Positions 17,940 through 24,118 of a DNA stretch of 24,118 nucleotides are shown here, piece by piece. The stretch is taken from NCBI GenBank assembly GCA_043778415.1, contig JAYWGG010000162.1, forward strand, positions 1 through 24,118, in the 5' to 3' direction. The position numbers were made by a program, and so were the translations under genes. Every line of letters begins with the position of its first letter. The first letter of the stretch is position 1. The notes under the pieces were generated by a model, which saw nothing but the letters and a program-made list of their open reading frames with translations, was not told the origin of the DNA and did not search any database. The DNA is from JAYUHK01 sp043778415. Its GTDB lineage: Bacteria > Bacteroidota > Bacteroidia > Chitinophagales > Saprospiraceae.

Positions 17940-18976
17940 AAAAATGGTTTTGGGTTATTTTGTGTGTTAATACGTTGATTATCAGACAAATACTAAAAAA
18001 TTATCCAGATGCGGTAGAAGAGTATTATTCTCGTGGTATTTTCGTTTGGATAAGGTATTTTTTTGACAAATTAGGCTCAATAACCTCATTTTCAGTAGCT
18101 TACGTATTAATTATTTTTTTAGTTTATTTCAAATTTATTAGAAAAATAAAAAAATTTACTTTCTCAAGAAATAGTATTTTACAAGCCAGTTTATCTCTCC
18201 TAAATTTGCTTTGTGGATTGGTATTTTTCTTTCTAATTCTTTGGGGTTTTAATTATTTAAGGCTTCCGCTTGCCCAAAGTATTGGTTTAGAAAATTTGCC
18301 ATTGAGCATATCAGAACTTTCCGATGAGCTTGATTTTGCAAAAAACCAAGTCGTTCATTCAAAATTATCTATTACAAACTATGTCACAATGCCAGATAAT
18401 TATGTAGAATTTATCAAGCGCGACGTGAAGCAAAAAATGATAACTTGGGGCTTGTACGACGGCGGAAATCCACCCGTCCGTATATTGTCGCCCAAAGGAA
18501 TACTTTTGCATTTTAGCACCAGTGGAATTTATTTTCCGTTTACGGGCGAATGTAACATTGATGGTGGGCTGCATCCGCTCCAAATTCCCTATACTTTGGC
18601 GCACGAAATCGCGCACGGCTTGGGTTTTACAAATGAAGGAGATTGCAATTTTTTAGCCTATGCAGCTACCAAAAACTCTGATAATCAATACATTAGATAT
18701 TCTACAGCCCTAAATTATTATAGAGAAGTAGCCGCTCAATATAAGTCTTACGAACCCGAAAAATATCGCGCATTTAGAAAAAAACTACCGCCTGAAATTA
18801 TTGTAGATTTGGACGAAATCAATGCCAAAATGATAGGTTATAAAGATTGGTTTCCCGAAGTTCGGGACTTTACTTATGATACTTTTTTGAAAAGTCAGGG
18901 CATAAAAGAAGGGCTAAAAAGTTATTCTACCGTCATTGCGCTGGCTCGTTTTGAACGGCTGCAATGCCGCGATTAA
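17936..18976 (+). CDS. DUF3810-type membrane metallopeptidase-like protein
   Basis: A 346-residue protein with three hydrophobic segments in the first ~110 residues (about 2-17, 48-66 and 83-107) followed by a soluble domain. It contains the zinc-peptidase motif HEIAH (H223, E224, H227) in TLAHEIAHGLGF, with E234 a few residues later as a possible third ligand. The layout matches DUF3810, a Bacteroidota family of unknown role predicted to be zinc peptidases. Its ATG overlaps the stop of the secreted beta-propeller gene (ATGA at 17936-17939), so translation is probably coupled and a shared role at the envelope is plausible. Its TAA shares the TTAA at 18973-18976 with the stop of mqnB on the other strand. 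Confidence 0.82.
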   Translation: MKKWFWVILCVNTLIIRQILKNYPDAVEEYYSRGIFVWIRYFFDKLGSITSFSVAYVLIIFLVYFKFIRKIKKFTFSRNSILQASLSLLNLLCGLVFFFLILWGFNYLRLPLAQSIGLENLPLSISELSDELDFAKNQVVHSKLSITNYVTMPDNYVEFIKRDVKQKMITWGLYDGGNPPVRILSPKGILLHFSTSGIYFPFTGECNIDGGLHPLQIPYTLAHEIAHGLGFTNEGDCNFLAYAATKNSDNQYIRYSTALNYYREVAAQYKSYEPEKYRAFRKKLPPEIIVDLDEINAKMIGYKDWFPEVRDFTYDTFLKSQGIKEGLKSYSTVIALARFERLQCRD

Positions 18977-19650
18977 GTGCCGAAAGTTTCGATAAGCTCC
19001 TCCAAAATCTGGTTCAGATTCGTGATAGCCAACGGAATATTCCAATTGTCACGATTGCGGGGTTCTACAAAATTTGAAATGGCTCGTATTTGCAAAAAAG
19101 AAATTTTTTCAACCATACATACATAAAAAAATGCTGCGCCCTCCATCGTTTCTATCTGTGCATCTGTTCGGTGCCGCAAAGCAGCGATGGACGAACTTTG
19201 TCCGTGTACTTTGTTGATAGTCAATCCTTTAGCTTTTGGTAAAAACGATGAAAAATCCTTATCGGGATTTTCTAATTTTCCATTTCGGAAAGGAAATTCA
19301 TTTTTTGGTATCAAATCCAACTCGTGCATACTTGAGAAACTGCCGTCTAAATTTTCTACGCCCACATCTCCAAACTCTTCGGATACTACATTTACCATGT
19401 CACCAATCTTAAAATTTTGGTCAATAGCACCCGCTATTCCAACATTTATCGCAACATCTATTTTATATTTTGACAAAAATTTGCCCAAATTATATGCTGT
19501 AAGCGTCATTCCTATCCCAGTAATCGAAAGATATATATTTAATTTGTTATTTTTAAACAACTGATTATCAACATTTTGAAAATTATTTTCTAAATATTTT
19601 CTGAACGGTGCTACTTCAAAAATCGTAGCGGAGCAAATAAGTATATTCAT
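18973..19650 (-). CDS. mqnB: Futalosine hydrolase (MqnB)
   Basis: A nucleosidase of the MTA/SAH-phosphorylase superfamily, 225 residues, that splits futalosine to hypoxanthine and dehypoxanthinyl futalosine in the alternative menaquinone pathway. The N-terminal MNILICSATIFEVAPF, the glycine segment INVGIAGAIDQNFKIGD, the E-x-x-GD-x-G-x-E segment, and METMEG-like IETMEGAAFFYVC place it in this superfamily. The ending QIRAISNFVEPRNRDNW separates MqnB from MTA/SAH nucleosidase. The other mqn genes are not in the window. It starts 9 bases after the stop of the outer-membrane protein gene, so they share an operon. The 3' end overlaps DUF3810 by 4 bases. Confidence 0.88.
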   Translation of the reverse strand: MNILICSATIFEVAPFRKYLENNFQNVDNQLFKNNKLNIYLSITGIGMTLTAYNLGKFLSKYKIDVAINVGIAGAIDQNFKIGDMVNVVSEEFGDVGVENLDGSFSSMHELDLIPKNEFPFRNGKLENPDKDFSSFLPKAKGLTINKVHGQSSSIAALRHRTDAQIETMEGAAFFYVCMVEKISFLQIRAISNFVEPRNRDNWNIPLAITNLNQILEELIETFGT

Positions 19651-19659
19651 CGTAAAATG

Positions 19660-20475
19660 CTAATTTTTAGTTTTGGAATACACAATGCCGACCGACGGAG
19701 TAATGCCCAAAATAGGATGGTATGAAGCCGCAAAATCAGCTGTCAGACCGCCTTTCGTCTTCACTCCAACTCCAAAACTCAACTGCACAGGCTCGGTACG
19801 AACACCAGCGCGGACGAAAAGTAGCTCCGAAAATCCGTACTCGAAACCAGTTTTTAAAGCCAATTTTCTGTCAATATCCTTTTCGACCTCTGCGTTCAAT
19901 GTGATATTTTTGCTCGGCAAATAAGCGCAACCCACTTTCAGCAAGGTTGGCAAATTCTCTGTTTCGGAAAGTTTTATCTGAATCGGGTGCGAAACATGAG
20001 CCGCCACTCGAAAATTGGAGGTCACGGACGAGTGAAGTCCCAACTCGAAAGAAAAAGCATTATTATTAGCATATTCGGGAATGGTCGTTTGCAGGTAATC
20101 TATTTGCGCGCCGAGACTCAAAGATTCTGTGAGTTTTCGCCCGTACGCCAGTCCAACTTTTTTTTCTGAATATCCAGAATTTCCGAAATATTGTACCGTC
20201 AGTCCGAGCGTTCCCGAATTTGTTGGAAGGGCAACTCCGGCTTCCATTGATTTTATATTCGTTAAGAATCTTTGCTCTCCCATAGCCACAGCCGCAAATT
20301 GCGACAAGTAAGCCAAGCCTGCTTGGTTGCTAAAAATACTGTGAATGTCCGTAAACGCAACAGACGCATTCGCCATTCCTGCACCTCTGGCTCCCGCGAC
20401 GGTTGAAATTCCATTTTGTGAACAAACTAAAAATGGCATTGAGAGGGCGATAAAAGTAAAAATTAGAAGTTTCAT
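19660..20475 (-). CDS. PorV/PorQ-like outer-membrane beta-barrel protein
   Basis: A 271-residue exported protein. With the ATG at 20475 it starts with a clean signal peptide (MKLLIFTFIALSMPFLVCSQ). An ATG at 20496 in the same frame would only add seven charged residues in front and overlaps the probable -7 box. The mature N-terminus, VAGARGAGMANASVAFTDIHSIFSNQAGLA, follows the FadL/PorV pattern in which a glycine-rich segment precedes 'NPAGLA'. The rest alternates polar and hydrophobic residues in short strands with many GL-x-V/Y and G-x-G segments, as in a barrel. PorV relatives include type IX secretion parts, but many are of unknown role; I cannot assign one. Upstream of mqnB in the same unit. 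Confidence 0.75.
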   Translation of the reverse strand: MKLLIFTFIALSMPFLVCSQNGISTVAGARGAGMANASVAFTDIHSIFSNQAGLAYLSQFAAVAMGEQRFLTNIKSMEAGVALPTNSGTLGLTVQYFGNSGYSEKKVGLAYGRKLTESLSLGAQIDYLQTTIPEYANNNAFSFELGLHSSVTSNFRVAAHVSHPIQIKLSETENLPTLLKVGCAYLPSKNITLNAEVEKDIDRKLALKTGFEYGFSELLFVRAGVRTEPVQLSFGVGVKTKGGLTADFAASYHPILGITPSVGIVYSKTKN

Positions 20476-20493
20476 AATGGTTGATTTAGTTCT

Positions 20494-20501
20494 CAAAGTT
20501 A
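20494..20501 (-). promoter_or_regulatory. Candidate -7 box (TAACTTTG) for the barrel protein-mqnB unit
   Basis: The minus strand reads TAACTTTG, a full match to the Bacteroidota -7 consensus TAnnTTTG, ending 18 bases before the ATG at 20475. It falls inside the longer possible reading frame, which supports the shorter start. No clear TTG -33 element is seen at the usual distance. Confidence 0.45.
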
Positions 20502-20673
20502 AAAATATTCTTTGATGAAATATTGTATTTATCGCATATTATTTATTTTATCGTTAATTTGCATCAGATTGTCGAAATTCACTTGACAAAGATTAGAAAA
20601 AGATGCAATATTGTTGTATCAAAAATAAAATTATTTCACAATGCTTTCAAAAATCAATATTCTAAAATTAATT

Positions 20674-21288
20674 ATGAACACAAAAAGTCGGGTAGAAAAA
20701 GCGGATTCAACCATCAAGATGCACGTCGGAATCGCAATGGGAGCGGGATTTATTCCAGTCCCTGTGGCAGATATTTTTGCTGTCACGGCAGTTCAGTTGG
20801 ATATGATTCGCCAGTTGGCGAGGATTTATGACATAGATTTCAAGGAAACCCAAGGCAAGGCGATTGTGAGTTCCTTGACGGGTTCGAGTTTGGCACGAGT
20901 CGGCGCGAGGGTCGCCATTAAGTTGATTCCGGGCATCGGTTCATTGGTCGGAGGAATAGCGATGTCTGTATTTTCGGGTGCGGCGACCTATGCGATAGGC
21001 GAAGTTTTCAAAAAACATTTTGAAACGGGCGGCACATTTTTAGACTTCGACACGGAGCGTTTCAAAAATTACTACAACGAAAAATTTGAAAAAGGAAAAG
21101 CCGTGGCAGAGGAGATAAAAAAAGAAGATGCGAGCAAAAAAACAGATGAAGGCGTGTCGGCTGCCGCTTCTGGAAGTCAGTCGGATATCATAACAAAAAT
21201 CAAAGAGTTAGCCGAGTTAAAAGCGTCGGGCGTTATCTCTGAAAGTGAATTTGAAACAATGAAAAAGAAGCTGTTGGGTCAGTTTTAA
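20674..21288 (+). CDS. DUF697-family protein with C-terminal SHOCT domain
   Basis: A 204-residue protein of unknown function. Residues ~5-130 show the DUF697 pattern: a helical start (KADSTIKMHVGIAMGAGFIP), the turn VPVADIFAVTAVQLDMIRQL, then two hydrophobic glycine-rich helices around VAIKLIPGIGSLVGG and GAATYAIGEVFKKHFE that could enter the membrane. A charged, Ala/Lys/Ser-rich linker at about 140-170 leads to a C-terminal ~32-residue SHOCT domain (IKELAELKASGVISESEFE), a short oligomerisation module. DUF697 is often found with GTPases such as YcjX partners, but no GTPase is adjacent here. The frame opens at 20641; I prefer the ATG at 20674 because the family begins close to it. Confidence 0.82.
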   Translation: MNTKSRVEKADSTIKMHVGIAMGAGFIPVPVADIFAVTAVQLDMIRQLARIYDIDFKETQGKAIVSSLTGSSLARVGARVAIKLIPGIGSLVGGIAMSVFSGAATYAIGEVFKKHFETGGTFLDFDTERFKNYYNEKFEKGKAVAEEIKKEDASKKTDEGVSAAASGSQSDIITKIKELAELKASGVISESEFETMKKKLLGQF

Positions 21289-21314
21289 TGCTGCGGTCTG
21301 TAAAAAAATAATCG

Positions 21315-21350
21315 GTCGGAGGTGTAAAATAATAAATTTGCACCTCCGAC
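21315..21350 (+). terminator. Strong hairpin downstream of the DUF697-SHOCT gene
   Basis: GTCGGAGGTGTAAA (21315-21328) pairs with TTTGCACCTCCGAC (21337-21350) as a 14-bp stem with one G-U pair and an 8-base loop. It begins 26 bases after the stop. No T-run follows on the plus strand, whereas the minus strand continues into ATTATTTTTTT. It is thus either a Rho-independent-like stop without a proper U-tract or an mRNA 3'-end stabiliser. Confidence 0.5.
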
Positions 21351-21397
21351 TCTGTCTAAAAATTATCGGTTTATCTACTTTGCGCCACTTTTTTTCT

Positions 21398-21405
21398 TAT
21401 CTTTG
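21398..21405 (+). promoter_or_regulatory. Candidate -7 box (TATCTTTG) for the acyltransferase gene
   Basis: TATCTTTG is a full match to TAnnTTTG and is identical to the box before tRNA-Gly. It lies 86 bases before the chosen ATG at 21492, after the preceding hairpin. A TTTG occurs 15 bases upstream, shorter than the usual ~19-21 spacing, so the -33 element is unsure. Confidence 0.45.
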
Positions 21406-21491
21406 TGTAGCGCAACCAAAGCGAGGTTTCGTAAAGTGCAAAGCCTTAATTTTTGCATTTTGGTAGCTCGCCCAAACCGAATATTTTGTAC

Positions 21492-23210
21492 ATGGCAACA
21501 AACAATTATCATCTTTATCCGCCTGTTTTTCCAGACTTGGAGCAGTGGCCCATCTACAAACTGAGCGAAGACCGCGCAGATTTTTTGGAAGAAATCAATA
21601 ATTTTACGCTCGAAAAAATCCTAAAAAACGCCAGCAACGACGATGTGCAAAACAAAATTGCCGCCGCCTTATATACGGAGCGAATCCGCATCAAAGAAGA
21701 ACCGTGGAAAGTAGATCCGCCAGACGACCGCGCTTTTTGGAAAAAAATCAGCTCTAAACTTTTCGGTGCGCCGCTCGAAACTCCCAACCACGCCGAATTA
21801 AGAAATTCTTACACCAACTTGACTCGGCGGATTGTAGCACGATATTCAGACGAAATTGTTGGAAATTTTCGCATTTCTACCTTCCTCTTCGCCCGAAAAT
21901 TTCTGACTTTCTTTTTCAGCCGACTGCTCAACGTTGCCGCCAGCCGAAATTGGCAACGGCTTTGGGGCAAAAAATACCACCTCCAAGACAGCCTCAAAGT
22001 GATGGGCGAGGTAGAAGCTATCCGCACTCTATCCCAAAAAGGAACGGTCGTCGTCGTGCCGACGCATTTCAGCAATTTAGATTCCATTTTGGTCGGCTAC
22101 GCAATGGACGCGATGGTCGGCTTGCCTTCTTTTTCTTATGGCGCGGGATTGAACCTCTACAATGCGGGCATTCCTGCCTATTTTATGAATCGGCTCGGCG
22201 CATATCGAGTGGATAGACGCAAAAAAAATGATATTTATCTCGAAACTCTCAAAGCAATGTCCAATCTTTCTATCCAGCGCGGCACTCACAGCTTGTTTTT
22301 TCCGGGCGGCACTCGCTCGCGTTCTGGCGAATTAGAACGAAAACTAAAACTCGGACTTTTGGGAACTGCCGTAGAAGCTCAACGTGCCAACTGCGAAAAA
22401 GGAAAATCGGATAAAATATTTGTCGTCCCTTTGGTCATGAGTTACCACTTTGTGCTGGAAGCAAAATACTTGGTGGAGCAACACCTCAAAATCACAGGAA
22501 AAGAAAACTACGTACGACAGAAAGACGAATTTTACAGCCTCCGAAAAATCGCAAAATTCGCGTGGCAATTTTTTTCTCAAAGTTCTGAAATCTTGCTTTC
22601 CTTTGGCAAACCGATGGACGTTATGGGCAATTTCGTGGATACCGACGGTAACAGCAGCGACCAATTCGGAAATAAATTAGACATCGCCGACTATTTTAGA
22701 AGCAACACAACGGTAAAAGCAGACCCACAAAAAGAATCCGAATACACCATTCAGTTGGCGGAAAAAATCGTAAAGCGGTTTCAGGTAGAAAACATCGTTT
22801 TGAGCAGCCACGTTGTGGCTTTTGCGGCTTTTCGCTTGCTACTCCACAAGTACGAAAAACTCGATTTGTACGAAATCCTCCGACTCCCCGCCGATGATTA
22901 TTACTTTCCGCCCGCCGCTTTTGAAAACGTTATCGAAAAAATGCAGAGTATTTTACTCGACATGGAAGTCAAAGGTCAGCTAAAAGTAGCGCAAGAAATC
23001 CGCCAAACGCCTCACGAGCTAATGACGCACGGCATCAACCATCTCGGGCTGTATCACCCGCAAAAGCCTCTCAAATTCGATAAAAAAAATAACATCGTCA
23101 GCGAAGACTTTAGAATTTTGTACTATTATCACAATCGGCTCAACAACTACAACCTTCACAGCCGACTTCGCTGGGAAAGTTTTCAAGCTATCCAGCCAGT
23201 AGCAGAATAA
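21492..23210 (+). CDS. Large PlsC/PlsB-type glycerolipid acyltransferase
   Basis: A 572-residue protein with an acyltransferase domain at about residues 150-340. The catalytic H-x4-D motif is in PTHFSNLDS (H192, D197). Block II is GAYRVDRR and block III is FPGGTRSRSG (residues 270-279), where Gly273 stands in place of the usual Glu of FPEGTRSR. VVPLVMSYH may be block IV. The long N- and C-terminal parts make it larger than standard PlsC (~240 residues) and closer in size to PlsB-like enzymes, so it probably acylates glycerol-3-phosphate or lysophosphatidate; the acceptor is not certain. The frame opens at 21453, but the ATG at 21492 begins a normal-looking N-terminus. Codons are markedly more GC-rich (C-ending) than in neighbouring genes. 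Confidence 0.83.
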   Translation: MATNNYHLYPPVFPDLEQWPIYKLSEDRADFLEEINNFTLEKILKNASNDDVQNKIAAALYTERIRIKEEPWKVDPPDDRAFWKKISSKLFGAPLETPNHAELRNSYTNLTRRIVARYSDEIVGNFRISTFLFARKFLTFFFSRLLNVAASRNWQRLWGKKYHLQDSLKVMGEVEAIRTLSQKGTVVVVPTHFSNLDSILVGYAMDAMVGLPSFSYGAGLNLYNAGIPAYFMNRLGAYRVDRRKKNDIYLETLKAMSNLSIQRGTHSLFFPGGTRSRSGELERKLKLGLLGTAVEAQRANCEKGKSDKIFVVPLVMSYHFVLEAKYLVEQHLKITGKENYVRQKDEFYSLRKIAKFAWQFFSQSSEILLSFGKPMDVMGNFVDTDGNSSDQFGNKLDIADYFRSNTTVKADPQKESEYTIQLAEKIVKRFQVENIVLSSHVVAFAAFRLLLHKYEKLDLYEILRLPADDYYFPPAAFENVIEKMQSILLDMEVKGQLKVAQEIRQTPHELMTHGINHLGLYHPQKPLKFDKKNNIVSEDFRILYYYHNRLNNYNLHSRLRWESFQAIQPVAE

Positions 23211-23219
23211 TTTTTCTTC

Positions 23220-23247
23220 GCAAGCCTCTGAATATCAGAGCCTTTGC
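23220..23247 (+). terminator. Candidate terminator hairpin after the acyltransferase gene
   Basis: CTCTGA (23226-23231) and TCAGAG (23235-23240) form a 6-bp stem with a 3-base loop. Outer bases GCAAG and CTTTGC extend it past a mismatch. It starts 10 bases after the stop and is followed by CTTTTAGG, a short T-run only. Confidence 0.4.
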
Positions 23248-23286
23248 CTTTTAGGAAAAAAATTATGAAAAAAACTGCGCCAAAAG

Positions 23287-23319
23287 TTTGTTAGTTCAAA
23301 TATTATAATCGTATCTTTG
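23287..23319 (+). promoter_or_regulatory. Bacteroidota-type promoter for tRNA-Gly
   Basis: TTTG (23287-23290) is followed after 21 bases by TATCTTTG (23312-23319), matching the -33 TTTG and -7 TAnnTTTG elements of the Bacteroidota primary sigma factor. The -7 box ends 18 bases before the tRNA, placing a start a few bases upstream of the mature 5' end. It is the best-formed promoter in the window. Confidence 0.65.
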
Positions 23320-23337
23320 CATCGCTAAAAACAAAAA

Positions 23338-23410
<73 letters not shown>

Positions 23411-23418
23411 CAACTTTG

Positions 23419-23482
23419 GGGTTTGAGTGTGTTGCTAAAGCGTTTTACCCGCAAATTAGTAAGCACTCAAACCCTTTTTTTT
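23419..23482 (+). terminator. Terminator-like hairpin between the two tRNA genes
   Basis: GGGTTTGAGTG (23419-23429) pairs perfectly with CACTCAAACCC (23464-23474) and is followed by eight Ts (23475-23482). The 34-base apical region can fold partly through TTGCTAA and TTAGTAA. It begins 9 bases after tRNA-Gly, so it probably ends that transcript. Confidence 0.75.
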
Positions 23483-23517
23483 AGCAGGATTTTGTCATTT
23501 TAGGCAGCAAAAAATTC

Positions 23518-23600
23518 GCCCGAATGGTGAAATGGTAGACACGCAGGACTTAAAATCCTGTGTCCGTAAGGATGTGTGGGTTCAAGTCCCACTTCGGGTA
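23518..23600 (+). tRNA. tRNA-Leu (anticodon TAA)
   Basis: A complete 83-base class II tRNA. The acceptor stem GCCCGAA (23518-23524) pairs with TTCGGGT (23593-23599), including a G-U at the first pair, with A23600 as discriminator. The anticodon stem CAGGA/TCCTG encloses CTTAAAA with anticodon TAA at 23551-23553, which reads UUA and UUG. A short variable arm (TGTCCGTAAGGATG region) and the T loop TTCAAGT follow. CCA is not encoded. Confidence 0.97.
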
Positions 23601-23608
23601 CAGCAAAA

Positions 23609-23645
23609 AAACCGTTTTCAGAGTATTCTGGAAGCGGTTTTTTTT
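23609..23645 (+). terminator. Intrinsic terminator after tRNA-Leu
   Basis: AAACCGTTTTCAGA (23609-23622) pairs over all 14 positions with TCTGGAAGCGGTTT (23627-23640), with two G-U pairs and a GTAT loop. The T-run continues to 23645. It begins 8 bases after tRNA-Leu. Confidence 0.8.
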
Positions 23646-23677
23646 ACCAATAAATATTTTTTTGACTAAAAAAACCA

Positions 23678-23685
23678 TAACTTTG
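23678..23685 (+). promoter_or_regulatory. Candidate -7 box (TAACTTTG) for the Uma2-family gene
   Basis: TAACTTTG matches TAnnTTTG fully and lies 17 bases before the ATG at 23703, just after the tRNA-Leu terminator. A TTG 13 bases upstream is too close for a standard -33 element. Confidence 0.45.
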
Positions 23686-23702
23686 TTGAAAAAATTGAAA
23701 AC

Positions 23703-24118
23703 ATGATTACCTCACTTTCTCAACTTGACCCCAACGGAAGCTATACTTACGCAGATTATCTGACTTGGAAATTCGATGAATATGTGGAACTCATCAGAGG
23801 AAAAATTTTTAAAATGGCTGCGCCTTCGCGCATTCATCAAAAAATTAGTAGCAACCTTCACCACGAAATAAGAATTTTTTTTGCTCAAAACCCGTGCGAA
23901 GTCTATGCCGCGCCCTTCGATGTGCGGCTCAAACGATTGGATAAATTGACCCAAAAAGAAGTCACAACCGTAGTGCAGCCCGATATTTGTATTATTTGTG
24001 ACAAAAAAAAATTGGACGACAGAGGCTGCGACGGCGCGCCAGATTTGGTCATCGAAATACTATCTCCCGGAAATACCAAAAAAGAAATGAACCAAAAATT
24101 TGAGGTTTATGAAGAGTC
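23703..24118 (+). CDS. Uma2-family (DUF820) putative PD-(D/E)XK nuclease, partial
   Basis: The frame starts at the ATG at 23703 and is still open at the window end, giving about 138 residues of a protein usually near 190-200. The pattern is that of Uma2/DUF820: YADYLTWKFDEYVELIRGKI at the start (the family's early Glu in ELI-x-G), SRIHQKISSNLHHEI, then VVQPDICIICD, and GAPDLVIEILSPGN with the conserved D and E of the PD-(D/E)XK core, followed by K-K-E-M-N-x-K. These proteins occur in many copies in cyanobacteria and some Bacteroidota; the biological role is not established. It appears to be a single-gene unit with its own promoter. Confidence 0.87.
   Translation, partial: MITSLSQLDPNGSYTYADYLTWKFDEYVELIRGKIFKMAAPSRIHQKISSNLHHEIRIFFAQNPCEVYAAPFDVRLKRLDKLTQKEVTTVVQPDICIICDKKKLDDRGCDGAPDLVIEILSPGNTKKEMNQKFEVYEE

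Noticed and set aside
20584..20625. Small hairpin GATGCAA / TTGTATC in the spacer before the DUF697 gene
   Set aside because: A 7-bp AT-rich stem with one G-U pair is expected by chance in such sequence and no flanking signal supports a role.

Overview
The window looks like a chromosomal stretch of a low-GC (roughly mid-30s %) Bacteroidota bacterium, probably near the Saprospirales/Chitinophagales. This is inferred from several signs. The division/cell-wall (dcw) cluster has the Bacteroidota order, with no murF between murE and mraY. FtsI carries a PASTA tail. There are secreted HYR-like, beta-propeller and TlpA-like proteins typical of the phylum. Start codons lack Shine-Dalgarno sequences, and TAnnTTTG -7 boxes precede several genes. 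A futalosine hydrolase points to the futalosine route to menaquinone.

Positions 1-8445 (minus strand) hold one tightly packed dcw operon read from right to left: mraZ, rsmH, ftsL, ftsI, murE, mraY, murD and ftsW, with ftsW cut by the window edge. Gaps are about 1-65 nt. Upstream of mraZ lie three direct TGGNA repeats at exactly 10-bp period, the arrangement of MraZ operators, so the operon is probably autoregulated.

Positions 8687-13152 (plus) hold two secreted proteins: a degenerate HYR-type protein, and a 1048-residue protein with two copies of an N-terminal module, an SH3-like middle and a C-terminal TlpA thioredoxin domain. Convergent to them (13163-14919, minus) is a two-gene unit, a 4HBT thioesterase followed by purB. 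Positions 15039-18976 (plus) hold a secreted Asp-box/sortilin-like beta-propeller protein whose stop overlaps the start of a DUF3810 membrane metallopeptidase. Facing them (18973-20475, minus) are a PorV-like outer-membrane barrel and futalosine hydrolase mqnB. The mqnB and DUF3810 stop codons share one TTAA.

Positions 20674-24118 (plus) hold a DUF697-SHOCT protein, a large PlsC-type acyltransferase, tRNA-Gly(GCC), tRNA-Leu(TAA), and the start of a Uma2-family protein that runs off the window. Intrinsic-terminator-like hairpins follow several of these. No gap between genes exceeds 300 bases.

I found no CRISPR array, insertion sequence, prophage or recognisable defence island. The most unusual signals are an apparent excess of the word TGTCAC/GTGACA across the window, which shapes Val-Thr codon choice, and the duplicated architecture of the TlpA-like protein. 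I do not see a clearly new multi-gene system.
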